A model generated the notes under the pieces. The model had not been told where the DNA came from. It saw nothing but the letters and a program-made list of their open reading frames with translations, and made no database searches. 64,000 nucleotides of DNA from an uncultured Actinomycetes bacterium (GTDB taxonomy: Bacteria > Actinomycetota > Actinomycetes > Mycobacteriales > Nakamurellaceae). The stretch lies in assembly GCA_937926105.1 (NCBI GenBank), contig CALANS010000136.1, forward strand, positions 1-64,000, given 5' to 3'. The first letter of the stretch is position 1; every line of letters starts with the position of its first letter. The translations under genes and the position numbers were made by a program. Below are positions 39,350 to 47,987 of this stretch, piece by piece.

Positions 39350-40381
39350 ATGGCGGCGTATCCCGACCAGCACCCGTCCCTCGCCCCGGCCGCGAGCGAA
39401 CCGGCGAATCCGGGTCCGCCCGCACCCCTGTGGACGGGCCTGCCGGACGGCATCACCCCGTACGTCGACCTGGGCCGGCAGGAGTGGTCGGCGCTGGCCG
39501 AGTCCACCCCGCTGCCGCTGACCGAGGATGAGCTGTCCCGGTTGTCCGGGCTGGGCGACCCGATCGACCTGGCCGAGGTGTCGACGGTCTACCTGCCGCT
39601 GTCCCGGCTGCTCAACCTGTACGTGGCGGGCACCGGCATGCTGCACACCGTCACCTCCACGTTCCTGCGGGAGCGGTCCGGGCGCACCCCGTTCGTCATC
39701 GGCGTGGCCGGGTCGGTGGCGGTGGGCAAGTCGACCACCGCCCGGGTGCTGCGTGAACTGCTGGCCCGCTGGCCGGACACCCCTCGGGTGGCACTGGTGA
39801 CCACCGACGGCTTTCTGTACCCGAACGCGGTGCTGGAAGAGCGCAATCTGATGGAGCGCAAGGGTTTTCCGGAGTCTTACGATCGCCGGGCGCTGCTGCG
39901 TTTCATGGCGGCGGTCAAGTCCGGGGCGTCGGAGGTGACGGCGCCGCGCTACGACCATTTGACCTACGACATCCTGCCCGGCGATGAGCTGGTGGTGCGC
40001 AAACCGGATGTGCTGATCGTCGAGGGGCTCAACGTTCTGCAGCCGGCTCGGCTGGACGACGAGGGACGCAGTGCCTTGGCCGTATCGGACTTCTTTGACT
40101 TTTCGATCTATGTGGATGCCGCCGTCGAAGACATCCGGCAGTGGTTCGTGCACCGGTTCCTGCACTTGCGCCAGACCGCGTTCGCCGACCCCGACTCGTT
40201 CTTCCACCGGTTCTCCTCGCTCACCGACGAGCAGGCGGTGGCGATGGCCACCGAGGTGTGGTCCTCGATCAACGAGCCGAATCTGGTGGAGAACATCCTG
40301 CCGACCCGCGGGCGGGCGAACCTGGTGCTCACCAAGGGACCCGACCATGCGGTGACGAACATCCGGCTGCGCAAGCTGTGA
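39350..40381 (+). CDS. coaA: Type I pantothenate kinase
   Basis: 343 residues from the ATG at 39350. It phosphorylates pantothenate, the first committed step to coenzyme A. P-loop GSVAVGKST at 121-129, then TTDGFLYPN, the [10 protein letters not shown] segment, YDHLTYDI and VEGLNVLQ all match CoaA. The C-terminal [20 protein letters not shown] is typical. The first about 35 residues are a Pro/Ala-rich extension relative to the E. coli enzyme. Confidence 0.95.
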   Translation: MAAYPDQHPSLAPAASEPANPGPPAPLWTGLPDGITPYVDLGRQEWSALAESTPLPLTEDELSRLSGLGDPIDLAEVSTVYLPLSRLLNLYVAGTGMLHTVTSTFLRERSGRTPFVIGVAGSVAVGKSTTARVLRELLARWPDTPRVALVTTDGFLYPNAVLEERNLMERKGFPESYDRRALLRFMAAVKSGASEVTAPRYDHLTYDILPGDELVVRKPDVLIVEGLNVLQPARLDDEGRSALAVSDFFDFSIYVDAAVEDIRQWFVHRFLHLRQTAFADPDSFFHRFSSLTDEQAVAMATEVWSSINEPNLVENILPTRGRANLVLTKGPDHAVTNIRLRKL

Positions 40382-40461
40382 CCGGGCCGGTGCCCTGGCA
40401 CCGTACACGTCCCTCGGCGGTTCGACCTCCGACCTCATGACGGGTGGCCCCCCGCCGATGG

Positions 40462-40467
40462 TACGGT
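40462..40467 (+). promoter_or_regulatory. -10 box of a leaderless vapBC promoter
   Basis: TACGGT lies 6 bases before the antitoxin ATG. In actinobacteria that spacing puts the first transcribed base on the start codon, so the mRNA would be leaderless; no ribosome site is seen either. Confidence 0.6.
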
Positions 40468-40473
40468 AAAAGT

Positions 40474-40716
40474 ATGACCGTCAGTAAGGTGACCGTGAGC
40501 CTCGATCCGGTAGTCGCGGCCCGCGCGCGTCAGGATGTAGCTGAGGGACGAGCGAGGTCCGTGAGTGCTTGGCTGAACGATGCTGGCCGCGCCCGAGTGG
40601 AAAACGACGACCTTGCAGTGGTTTTGGCTGAACTGTTCGACAGCACCGGAGGTCCGCTGACCGAATACGAACTAGCGGAGGCCCGCGCCCGGCTGGCGAC
40701 CGCTGAGCAGCATTGA
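40474..40716 (+). CDS. vapB: VapB-type antitoxin
   Basis: 80 residues. The N-terminal VSKVTVSLDPVVAARARQDV and SVSAWLNDAGRARVE resemble ribbon-helix-helix antitoxins; the acidic C-terminal half (ELFDSTGGPLTEYELAEARA) would thread into the toxin active site. It overlaps the PIN-toxin start, the normal antitoxin-first order. The pair likely represses its own promoter. Confidence 0.82.
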   Translation: MTVSKVTVSLDPVVAARARQDVAEGRARSVSAWLNDAGRARVENDDLAVVLAELFDSTGGPLTEYELAEARARLATAEQH

Positions 40717-41087
40717 GTCTCGTCCTCGACGCCGGTGCTCTCATTGCGGTAGACCGCGCGGATCGTGCCACGGCAGCGATCATCGAGGCGGCGCGCCTGG
40801 ACCGCCGAACGGTCATCATTCCCGCCGGCGTGGTCGGCCAGGTATGGCGAGAAGGCGGTCGGCAAGCGCGGTTGGCGCGAGTGCTGCGGGCGCGAGATGT
40901 TGTCATCGAACCGCTGACCGACGCCGAGGCCCGGGCGGCGGGGGTGCTGTGCGGGCGCGCGGACACCAGCGATGTGGTTGACGCTTCGGTGGTGATCGCG
41001 GCGCGACGCCACCGCGCCACCGTGCTCACCTCGGATCGGCACGACCTCGAGGCGCTGGACCCCAGCATTCCCCTTGTTGATTGCTGA
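40713..41087 (+). CDS. vapC: VapC-type PIN-domain ribonuclease toxin
   Basis: 124 residues, TTG start overlapping vapB. PIN-domain acidic residues are visible: LVLDAGALIAVDR (Asp6), the central glutamate in GQVWREGG, SDVVDASVVIAARR (Asp about 91 and 94) and LTSDRHDLEAL near the end. Such toxins cut tRNA or rRNA and are Mg-dependent. Catalytic residues look complete, so the module may be active. Confidence 0.85.
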   Translation: MSLVLDAGALIAVDRADRATAAIIEAARLDRRTVIIPAGVVGQVWREGGRQARLARVLRARDVVIEPLTDAEARAAGVLCGRADTSDVVDASVVIAARRHRATVLTSDRHDLEALDPSIPLVDC

Positions 41088-41144
41088 CGCTGCTGCGCAA
41101 TCGATCATCGCGTGGTGGTGCCGACGGTCCCGGGCAGGGCGCCG

Positions 41145-41150
41145 TACGAT
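41145..41150 (+). promoter_or_regulatory. -10 box before pabC, possibly leaderless
   Basis: TACGAT is followed directly by an ATG (41151) and after 6 bases by an in-frame GTG (41157). The second spacing is the leaderless one. Low certainty on which codon is used. Confidence 0.4.
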
Positions 41151-42011
41151 ATGTCGGTGACGACGCCCCAAACGTTCAAGATCGTTGCGCGGCTGGACGG
41201 TGTGCTGGTGCCGCCCAGTCTCGGCCTGTTGCGCCCGGACGATCTGGGGGTATTACGCGGTGACGGGGTCTTCGAGACCACGCTGGCGGTCAACGGATCA
41301 CCCCGGGATCTGGACGAACACCTGGCGCGGATGCAGGTCTCCGCTCGGATGATGGACCTCGCGCTTCCCGCACCGGAGGTGTGGCAGCCGGCCATCCAGG
41401 CCGTGCTGGCTGCCTGGACCGGCGGGCCGGAGATGGTGCTGCGGCTGATCGCGACCCGCGGGCCCGAGGAGGGCGGCGAACCCACCTGCTACGTCATCGG
41501 GTCGGCGCTGGGCGAGTCGGCGACGGCCGGCCGGAACGGCATCTCCGTGCTGCTGCTGGATCGCGGGTTCCACGGGGTCGACGTGGCCGCCAAGCCGTGG
41601 CTGCTGGTGGGCGCCAAATCTCTCTCGTACGCGATGAACATGGCGGCCGGCCGGTACGCCCGGTCGCACGGCGCGGACGACGTGATCTTCATCGACACCG
41701 ACGGCAGTGTGCTGGAGGGCCCGACCTCGACCGTGGTGCTGGCCCGGGGCCGGAGCCTGGTGACCCCGCCTCGGGAGGGCATCCTGGACGGAATCACCGC
41801 TCGTCGGTTGTTGCGGGTCGCCGAGGCCGCCGGATGGTCGACGGCCGTGCAGCCGGTGACCGCGGACGAGCTGCACTCGGCGGAGGCGCTGTTCCTGACC
41901 TCCAGCACCCGGATCCTGGCGCCCATCGTCGCGATCGACGGGACCGCGCGGGACAACGACCCTGCCGTGACGGCGGAACTGGCGAGGCTGCTGCAGGTAC
42001 CCGGCGCCTGA
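41151..42011 (+). CDS. pabC: Aminodeoxychorismate lyase-like class IV aminotransferase fold enzyme
   Basis: 286 residues from the ATG at 41151; GTG at 41157 or 41112 are alternatives. It is a fold-type IV PLP enzyme. RGDGVFETT near the start, the PLP lysine in LLVGAKSLSYAMNMAAGRYA, the DDVIFIDTDGSVLEGPTSTV block and GILDGITARRLL are family signatures. PabC releases pyruvate to give p-aminobenzoate for folate. D-amino-acid or branched-chain aminotransferases share the fold, but position next to the DUF3073/purM region matches Rv0812 of M. tuberculosis (from memory). Confidence 0.85.
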   Translation: MSVTTPQTFKIVARLDGVLVPPSLGLLRPDDLGVLRGDGVFETTLAVNGSPRDLDEHLARMQVSARMMDLALPAPEVWQPAIQAVLAAWTGGPEMVLRLIATRGPEEGGEPTCYVIGSALGESATAGRNGISVLLLDRGFHGVDVAAKPWLLVGAKSLSYAMNMAAGRYARSHGADDVIFIDTDGSVLEGPTSTVVLARGRSLVTPPREGILDGITARRLLRVAEAAGWSTAVQPVTADELHSAEALFLTSSTRILAPIVAIDGTARDNDPAVTAELARLLQVPGA

Positions 42012-42146
42012 GCCGGCCGGCCGAGTGCATCGTTATCGGTTTGTAACATTGATGGGTGCAACATCGCGTCAGTAGCGGGCATTTAAAGGCATGACAGTGA
42101 TCGTCGGGGAGTCCAGCGGCGCCGAACGAGCCATCCGGTACCCGGA

Positions 42147-42428
42147 GTGAGCGACGGAGTGGCAGTGGGCGGAACGATCACCGGTTGGCAGCCATCCGGG
42201 CTCGATGGCGAGCGGGTCCTGCCAGCCAGGCTGCGGGCCCTCGTCGACATCCTCACCGCCGAATTGGCCGGTCGGCTGCCCTGGCCGGCGGATCGCGTCG
42301 AGATCGGCGAGTCTGTCGCTGCGGCGCTGCTGGATCTGCGCGGGTCGGTGGCGTTCGACTCGCTGGCCGAGATGGCGTGCAGGTTGGCGGAGCACCGCCT
42401 GGTCGAGAGCCACCGGCAGGCCGGCTGA
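42147..42428 (+). CDS. Small hypothetical protein
   Basis: 93 residues, GTG start. It contains LPARLRALVDILTAELAGRL and ESVAAALLDLRGSVAFDSLAEMACRLAEHR, predicted helical and soluble. No family recognised. A 19-codon frame (42091-42150, ATG start) ends on its GTG as GTGA, so the true 5' structure is uncertain. It converges with the ABC fragment. Confidence 0.5.
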   Translation: MSDGVAVGGTITGWQPSGLDGERVLPARLRALVDILTAELAGRLPWPADRVEIGESVAAALLDLRGSVAFDSLAEMACRLAEHRLVESHRQAG

Positions 42429-42488
42429 ACGGAAACCGCCGGCTCGCCGGCCCCGGCGTATCGTCCGGCCGCCGGGCGCCGGTGTTGA

Positions 42489-42782
42489 TCAGCGGTTCTC
42501 TAGCGTTTCGCGACCGAGAAGCGGAGCCGGGCGGCGCCGGGACCCCGAGGGAGACGCCGTCACCGCTATTCCTTCGATGGTGATCTGGCCCTGGGTCGGC
42601 TGCAGCAGCCCGGCCGCGGCGGACATCAGCGTCGACTTGCCGGCGCCGTTCGGTCCGATCAACGCCGTCACCGCGTGCGGGCGCAGCTCGAACGAGCAGT
42701 CTCGCAGCACCCATTTTCGGCCGAAGCGCTGCCCGAGACCGTCCACCCGGAGCGGAGCGGTCGGCGCGATGGTGGCGTTCAT
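42489..42782 (-). pseudogene. Truncated ABC transporter ATPase
   Basis: 97 residues of a normal about 300. It has the A-loop region (LRVDGLGQRFGRKWVLRDCS), Walker A GPNGAGKST and the following LMSAAAGLLQPTQGQITIEG strand, then breaks into unrelated Arg-rich sequence. Q-loop, LSGGQ signature and Walker B are all missing on any frame. It overlaps the GntR stop (ATGA), the usual operon for YtrA-type regulators with ABC exporters, so this is the remnant of a deleted transporter. Confidence 0.85.
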
Positions 42783-43174
42783 CTCTGTCCCTTCTCCTCG
42801 AAGACGGCATCCAACTGCGACTTGAACAGCGCCTCGACGGCGGGCCGGTCCAACCCGGAGGACCGCGCCTCGCCCAGCCAGTCGGCCAGCGGCGCCGCGA
42901 GCGGTGACGCCTCGGCGTCCACCACCCGCTCCGGTGTGGCCACCACGAATGTCCCTGCCCCGGCGCGGGTCTCGACCAGGCCCTCGGCGTCCAGCTGCCG
43001 GTAGGCCTTGAGCACCGTGTTCGGATTGATGCCCGTGGACGCGACGACCTCCCGGGCCGTCGGTAGCTGGTCACCCAGCCGCAGGTGCCCGAGCAGCAGC
43101 GCATCCCGGGTCTGCCGCACGATCTGTGCATACGCAGCGACCCCGCTGCGCCGGTCGATCCGGAACTCGATCAT
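42779..43174 (-). CDS. GntR-family regulator, YtrA-like
   Basis: 131 residues from the ATG at 43174. The winged helix reads GVAAYAQIVRQTRDALLLGH then LPTAREVVASTGINPNTVLK and GTFVV. The C-terminal part is short (about 45 residues), which marks the YtrA subgroup that controls adjacent ABC transporter genes. Its ABC partner is truncated, so the regulator may be orphaned. A TATAGT box 7 bases upstream suggests a leaderless transcript. Confidence 0.87.
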   Translation of the reverse strand: MIEFRIDRRSGVAAYAQIVRQTRDALLLGHLRLGDQLPTAREVVASTGINPNTVLKAYRQLDAEGLVETRAGAGTFVVATPERVVDAEASPLAAPLADWLGEARSSGLDRPAVEALFKSQLDAVFEEKGQR

Positions 43175-43181
43175 GCAAAGA

Positions 43182-43194
43182 ACTATACATGTAT
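43182..43194 (-). promoter_or_regulatory. GntR promoter -10 box and overlapping palindrome
   Basis: ATACATGTAT at 43185-43194 is a perfect palindrome and overlaps TATAGT (minus strand, 43187-43182), which lies 7 bases before the GntR ATG. Binding there would block transcription, consistent with self-repression. Confidence 0.5.
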
Positions 43195-43302
43195 CACTAT
43201 GATGATTCGAGTTCCGGCGTGCCCGGTGCGCGCGGACGAGGTACGGCGCCGAACCACGGACGGGCCGGCGCCCGCGTCGTCGCGTGTGGCAGCGTTGACC
43301 GT

Positions 43303-44373
43303 ATGAGCAGCGTCGGCAAACGCGAGGCACGGCACCGGACCGTGTCCGCCGCGTTGGCCTCCTGGTCGGACGACACGCTGCTCGCCGCGCTGGCCGCCGG
43401 CAACCAGGTGGGTATCGGAATTGGCGGGTCGACGGCGCGTATCGACGTGAGCGGAATACCGGTGTTCGTCAAGCTGGTGCGCCTGACCCGTCGGGAGAAC
43501 CGAAGCGAGCATGTCCGGCGCACTTCGAACCTCTTCGGTCTGCCGACCTGGTATCAGTACGGCGTCGGCTCGGCCGGATTCGGAGCGTGGCGCGAGCTGC
43601 GGTCGCTCGAAGGCGCCACCCGATGGGTGCTGGACGGCGCCTGCGCGCACTTTCCGCTGCTGCACCACTGGCGCGTGCTGCCCCGCGCGATGGCGGCGGC
43701 TCCCGAGCTAGGGGATGCCGACGCCATCGAGGAGTCGGTTCGGTTCTGGGGCGGCTCGCTGGCCGTCCGATGCCGGCTGCGGGCATTGGCCAATGCCCCG
43801 GCGACCCTGGTGCTCGCGCTGGAATACCTCCCCCACACGCTGCACGCGTGGCTCACCACGCAACTGTTGGCCGATCAGGATCGTGCCGCGGCGGCATGCC
43901 GTCGCGTCGAAGCCCAGCTGCTCGACGCGGTGCGCTGCATGGAGTCGCACCAGGTGTCCCATTTCGACGCACACTTCCACAACATCCTCGCGGACGATCA
44001 ACGCCTCTACCTCTCGGACTTTGGGCTCGCCACGTCCCGGCACTTCGACCTCTCCGCGGCCGAGCGGCGGTTCTTCGACCAGACCGGTCGTCACGACCGT
44101 GCATACGTGGTGACTCAGCTTGCCAACACCGTGGTCAGCACCCTCGTCGTGTCGGACGGTCCGGCCGTGCGCAATGCGTACCTGCGTCGCTGTTCTCGAC
44201 GTGGCGACACTCCCGGCCTGCCCGCACCATTGGCCGCGATGGTCCGGCGCTACGCGCCGGTGGCCGAGGTGATGAACGACTTCTATTGGAGCTTGCACGC
44301 GGGCCGGCCGACCACCCGGTACCCCGCCGAACGCATCGAGAACGCCCTCGTCGCTGGTGATCTGGACGTCTGA
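43303..44373 (+). CDS. Protein-kinase-like fold protein
   Basis: 356 residues. A candidate ATP lysine is in IPVFVKLVRL (about 53). The catalytic loop is SHFDAHFHNILADD (His-x-Asp with downstream Asn) and is followed by the metal motif LYLSDFGLATS. Between them lie unusual inserts, and there is no typical APE or kinase C-lobe ending. It may phosphorylate a small molecule or protein, or be related to the APH/lantibiotic-type kinases. Divergent from the GntR gene by 128 bp. Function unknown. Confidence 0.7.
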   Translation: MSSVGKREARHRTVSAALASWSDDTLLAALAAGNQVGIGIGGSTARIDVSGIPVFVKLVRLTRRENRSEHVRRTSNLFGLPTWYQYGVGSAGFGAWRELRSLEGATRWVLDGACAHFPLLHHWRVLPRAMAAAPELGDADAIEESVRFWGGSLAVRCRLRALANAPATLVLALEYLPHTLHAWLTTQLLADQDRAAAACRRVEAQLLDAVRCMESHQVSHFDAHFHNILADDQRLYLSDFGLATSRHFDLSAAERRFFDQTGRHDRAYVVTQLANTVVSTLVVSDGPAVRNAYLRRCSRRGDTPGLPAPLAAMVRRYAPVAEVMNDFYWSLHAGRPTTRYPAERIENALVAGDLDV

Positions 44374-44384
44374 TCGACTCCCCG

Positions 44385-45284
44385 TCAGCCCTTGACCGCG
44401 CCGGCGCTGGCGCCGCGGATGAAGTATCGCTGGAAGACGAAGAACACGACGGCGGTCGGGATGGTCATCAGCAGCGCCGCCGCAAGCTTGAGCGGGAACT
44501 GGGTACTGCCTCCAAACTGCCCGGAGACCAGTTGTGCCACGCCGGTGGTCAGCGTATTCAGGCTGGGACTGTTGCGCGAGATCAGAAAGTGGGTGAATTC
44601 GTTCCACGACCCCTGGAACGACAGGATCGTCAGTGTGATCAGCGCCGGCCGGGCCATCGGCAGCACCACCGACCAGAAGGTGCGGAACGTGCCGGCCCCG
44701 TCGATCCGAGCGGCCTCCTCCACCTCCACCGGGATGGCAATGAAGAACTGCCGCATGATGAACACCCCGGCGGCGTCGGCCATCAGCGGGATGATCATGC
44801 CGAGGTAGGAATTGAACATGTGCAGCTGCACCAGCACCAGGTACTTCGGGATCAGCAGCACGACGCCGGGCACCGCCATCACCGCGATGATCGCACCGCC
44901 CAGCGCGCGTCGACCCAGGAAATGCAGCCGGGCCAGCGCGTAGCCGGCCAACGAGTCGAAGAATAGCCGGCCCAGGGTAACGATGACCGACACGACGATC
45001 GAGTTGACGAACCAGCGCGGGAAATCGACGGACGCGAGTTGCTGGAATGCCTTGGTGGTCCATGTTTCGGGAATCAGGCCGAGTGGATTCGCGGTGGCGT
45101 CGGCGTCGGTCTTGAATGACGTCGCGATCTCGATCAGAAACGGGTAGATGTACAGGATCGCAAACGCGATCAACACCAGGTAGGAGATCACCGTGCGCAG
45201 CAGGTGCCAGCCACGGTGCCGCACTCTCCCGGTGGATAGTGGCGCCAGCGGGGCGCGAGTGGGGCTGGCGGCGATGGTGCTCAT
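44385..45284 (-). CDS. Carbohydrate ABC transporter permease (MalG type)
   Basis: 299 residues from the ATG at 45284, overlapping the upstream permease stop (ATGA). About six membrane helices are seen, starting TVISYLVLIAFAILYIYPFL. The cytoplasmic EAA loop reads EVEEAARIDGAGTFRTFWSV-LPMARP. The end FQRYFIRGASAGAVKG is the usual MalG-like tail. It forms a CUT1 sugar importer with the next permease and binding protein. No ATPase gene is present; such systems often share the MsiK/MalK-type ATPase encoded elsewhere. Confidence 0.93.
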   Translation of the reverse strand: MSTIAASPTRAPLAPLSTGRVRHRGWHLLRTVISYLVLIAFAILYIYPFLIEIATSFKTDADATANPLGLIPETWTTKAFQQLASVDFPRWFVNSIVVSVIVTLGRLFFDSLAGYALARLHFLGRRALGGAIIAVMAVPGVVLLIPKYLVLVQLHMFNSYLGMIIPLMADAAGVFIMRQFFIAIPVEVEEAARIDGAGTFRTFWSVVLPMARPALITLTILSFQGSWNEFTHFLISRNSPSLNTLTTGVAQLVSGQFGGSTQFPLKLAAALLMTIPTAVVFFVFQRYFIRGASAGAVKG

Positions 45285-46441
45285 CGTGTGCCCCCTGCCG
45301 GCGCCGTGGCCCCCTGCTCGGCGCGGGCGATCGGTGGCGCGGGCCGGAACCGGCGCCGCCGGGGCAGGTGCTTGCGCTCTCGCATCACCAGTCGCTGGAT
45401 GATCGTCATCACGATGATGATCGCGAACAGGATGAACGAGATGGCCGCACCCTGGCCCCATTTCCCGTCACCGAAGGAAGCCTGATAGGACAGGTACGCG
45501 GGTGTGAGGGTGGTCTTGGCGGGATTGCCGCCACCGAGAATGTAGATCTGGTCGAATATTTGCCAGGTACCGATCAGACCCAGGGTGACCACCAGGAACA
45601 GGGTGGGCCGCAGTGCCGGCAGCGTGACGCTGCGGAATGATTGCCAGCGGGTGGCGCCGTCCACCCGGGCGGCCTCGACCACCTCATCGGGGATGTCCTG
45701 CAGGGCCGCCAGGAACATCAGCATGAAGGTCCCACCGGTGGTCCACACCGCGAGCACGATCAGCGCGCACATGGCGACGCTCGGCCCGGCGAGCCAGTCG
45801 TACCAGCTCATCCCGAGGAAGTGGTTGTTCACCAGCCATCCTGGCGGGTTGCTGGTGTCGACCAGGTGCAGGCCGGAAAGGATCAGCCGCAGCACCCCGC
45901 GCGGGTCCTGGAACCAGTTGGGGCCGTGAAGACCCAGCCAGCTCAGCATCTGGTTGACCACGCCGGTGGTGGTGAACAGGAACAGGAACACCGTCATGAT
46001 CGCGATGGTGCTGGTGACGGAGGGGAAGTAGAAGGCGGTGCGGAAAAAGCCCTTGCCCTTCAGTCGCCGGCCGTTGAGGACCGACGCCAGGAACAGCGCC
46101 AGCACCGTCTGGATCGGCACCACCAGGATGACGTAGTAGAAGTTGTTTCGCAGCGAGGTGGCTAGATTCTGCTGTGACAGGCCGGGTTTGGCGAGCAGCG
46201 TCTGGTAGTTTTCGGCGCCGACGAAGCCGGCGTCCAGCGGGGAGCCGTGACCGCTCCAGTCCGAGATCGACACCCAGACGGCGGCGATGATCGGTAGCAG
46301 CAGGAACAGCCCGAGGATCACGATGACGGGTGTCATGAACACCCAACCCGCGGTGCCCTCCCGCCCGCGGATACCGCCCCGGTGCCTCACCGGCCGCCGT
46401 GCGGCCGGTGAGACGCCGGGTGTGCTCGGTGATGTCGTCAT
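45281..46441 (-). CDS. Carbohydrate ABC transporter permease (MalF type)
   Basis: 386 residues from the ATG at 46441. About six to eight membrane helices; TAGWVFMTPVIVILGLFLLL is first. The EAA loop is DEVVEAARVDGATRWQSFRSV-LPALRP. A longer periplasmic region between 150 and 230 (LGLHGPNWFQDPRGVLRLIL) is typical of MalF-like permeases. A basic tail of about 30 residues follows the last helix. Part of binding protein-permease-permease operon, gaps 28 bp and overlap. Confidence 0.93.
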   Translation of the reverse strand: MTTSPSTPGVSPAARRPVRHRGGIRGREGTAGWVFMTPVIVILGLFLLLPIIAAVWVSISDWSGHGSPLDAGFVGAENYQTLLAKPGLSQQNLATSLRNNFYYVILVVPIQTVLALFLASVLNGRRLKGKGFFRTAFYFPSVTSTIAIMTVFLFLFTTTGVVNQMLSWLGLHGPNWFQDPRGVLRLILSGLHLVDTSNPPGWLVNNHFLGMSWYDWLAGPSVAMCALIVLAVWTTGGTFMLMFLAALQDIPDEVVEAARVDGATRWQSFRSVTLPALRPTLFLVVTLGLIGTWQIFDQIYILGGGNPAKTTLTPAYLSYQASFGDGKWGQGAAISFILFAIIIVMTIIQRLVMRERKHLPRRRRFRPAPPIARAEQGATAPAGGTR

Positions 46442-46469
46442 GATTCGCTCCGGTCTCGGAGGAACGGCA

Positions 46470-47900
46470 TCAGCTACCGGACAGCGCCGCCTGCAGGTTG
46501 GTCTGCACCGAGTCCAGGATCGACTTCGGATCGCCCGTGGCCAGCGTGGCCAGTTGCGAGTCGAAGTCCGAGAGCACCTCACCCACCCCGGCCGCGGTGA
46601 CCACACCCTTGGCGTAGGCGATGCCGTCCACGAACGGCTTGTTGTTGGGGAACTCCTTGAGGTAGTCGGCCTGCGCGGACTGCACCGAGGGAATGACGCC
46701 GAACGCCTTGGCGAACTGCATCTCCACCGACGGCTGCGTCAGGTACTCCACCAGGTTCAGCGCCTGGTCGTGGTTCTTGCTGGCGGCCGCAATACCCCAG
46801 CAATTGGTGAACACCAGGGTTCCCTGGGTGCCGGTCGGCCCCGCGGGCAGCGGGACGATCTTGTACTTGATGTTCGGGAAGTCACTGGACAGCGCGCCGT
46901 ACATCCAGGGGCCCTCGATGGTCATCGCGGCCTTGTTCTTGCCGAACGCCTCACCGCCCCAGCCGGTGCCCAGATCTGACGACCACTTCATGCTGCCGTC
47001 GGTCATGAGCTTCTGCACGTACGTCAGGGCCTGTACGTTCTGCTCGGAATTCGCGGTGGCCTTGGTGCCGTCGTCATTGACCAGATATCCGCCGTTCTGC
47101 ACCAGGAACGCATCCACCCGGTCGCGGCCCGGAGACATCGACAACCCAACTCGGCCGTCCGCCGTGAGCTTCTTGGCTACCGATTCCAACTGGTCCCAGC
47201 TGGTGGGGATGTCCGCGTCGGTCAGCCCCGCCTTGGACCAGTCCTCGGTGTTGATCCATAGTGCCAGCGTCGACTGGTCCTTCGGCGCGCACACCAGTTT
47301 TCCGTCGTAGGTGAAGGTCTGCACCAGTGCCGGGTAGAAGTCGCTCTTGTTGGGCAGCTGGTCGCCGTAGGACCACAGGTTCCCCGCCTTGGCGTAGGTG
47401 CCCAGCTTCCCGGGGTCCAGGTAGAACAGGTCGGGCGGGGTGTTGGACGAGAAGCCCTGCGCCAGCTGCTGATCCATCTGGGACGCGGGGGTGACTGTGA
47501 CCGTCGATCCGGTCTGCTTGGCCCAGTCGGCGGTAGCGGCCTTGAGTGCCTTGGTCTCCGCGTCGCCGGAGGACCCGAACAGGATCGTCAGGTTCGCCCT
47601 GGGCATGTTCGCCGGAACGGTCCACGAGCTGCCGGCGGACCCGGAGTCCGGTGCGCTCTGCGAGGCGCCGGCGGACCCGGAGGCCGTGCCGCTCGGCGAC
47701 TCCATCGGTGACGATGCGCCGCTGGCAGGGGTTTGCGGGGTGCTGGTCTGCCCGCCGGATGCTGGTGATGATGATTCGGTCGACTCCGCGGATCCGGATG
47801 CGCCGGGGCCGCCACCGCTGCTGCCGCAGCCGGCTGTGACCAGTAGTGCTGCTCCGGTCAGGGCGGCCAGTGCGACGCGGATGGTTCGCTGTGCTGTCAT
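46470..47900 (-). CDS. Extracellular sugar-binding lipoprotein
   Basis: 476 residues. A lipoprotein signal peptide ends in the lipobox LVTAGC with Cys25, followed by about 70 residues of Ser/Gly/Pro/Thr linker. The rest is a family-1 solute-binding fold: LTILFGSSGDAETKALKAA, the PDLFYLDPGKLGTYAKAGNL segment and KNKAAMTIEGPWMYGALS in the last third. It delivers sugar (type not identifiable; alpha-glucosides or maltodextrins are plausible given the neighbouring debranching-like enzyme) to the two permeases. Confidence 0.93.
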   Translation of the reverse strand: MTAQRTIRVALAALTGAALLVTAGCGSSGGGPGASGSAESTESSSPASGGQTSTPQTPASGASSPMESPSGTASGSAGASQSAPDSGSAGSSWTVPANMPRANLTILFGSSGDAETKALKAATADWAKQTGSTVTVTPASQMDQQLAQGFSSNTPPDLFYLDPGKLGTYAKAGNLWSYGDQLPNKSDFYPALVQTFTYDGKLVCAPKDQSTLALWINTEDWSKAGLTDADIPTSWDQLESVAKKLTADGRVGLSMSPGRDRVDAFLVQNGGYLVNDDGTKATANSEQNVQALTYVQKLMTDGSMKWSSDLGTGWGGEAFGKNKAAMTIEGPWMYGALSSDFPNIKYKIVPLPAGPTGTQGTLVFTNCWGIAAASKNHDQALNLVEYLTQPSVEMQFAKAFGVIPSVQSAQADYLKEFPNNKPFVDGIAYAKGVVTAAGVGEVLSDFDSQLATLATGDPKSILDSVQTNLQAALSGS

Positions 47901-47987
47901 TCCGCTGCTCCTTGGTCAATCGGTGGTGCCGTGGACGGATCTGATGGCTCTTGCTGCCGACGGGATAGTGCTGCGGACGCCGATGGA

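Noticed and set aside
42091..42150. 19-codon ORF ending on the start of the small hypothetical gene
   Set aside because: The possible ribosome site (AAGG) is too close to its ATG and there is no conserved feature; too weak to list as a gene.
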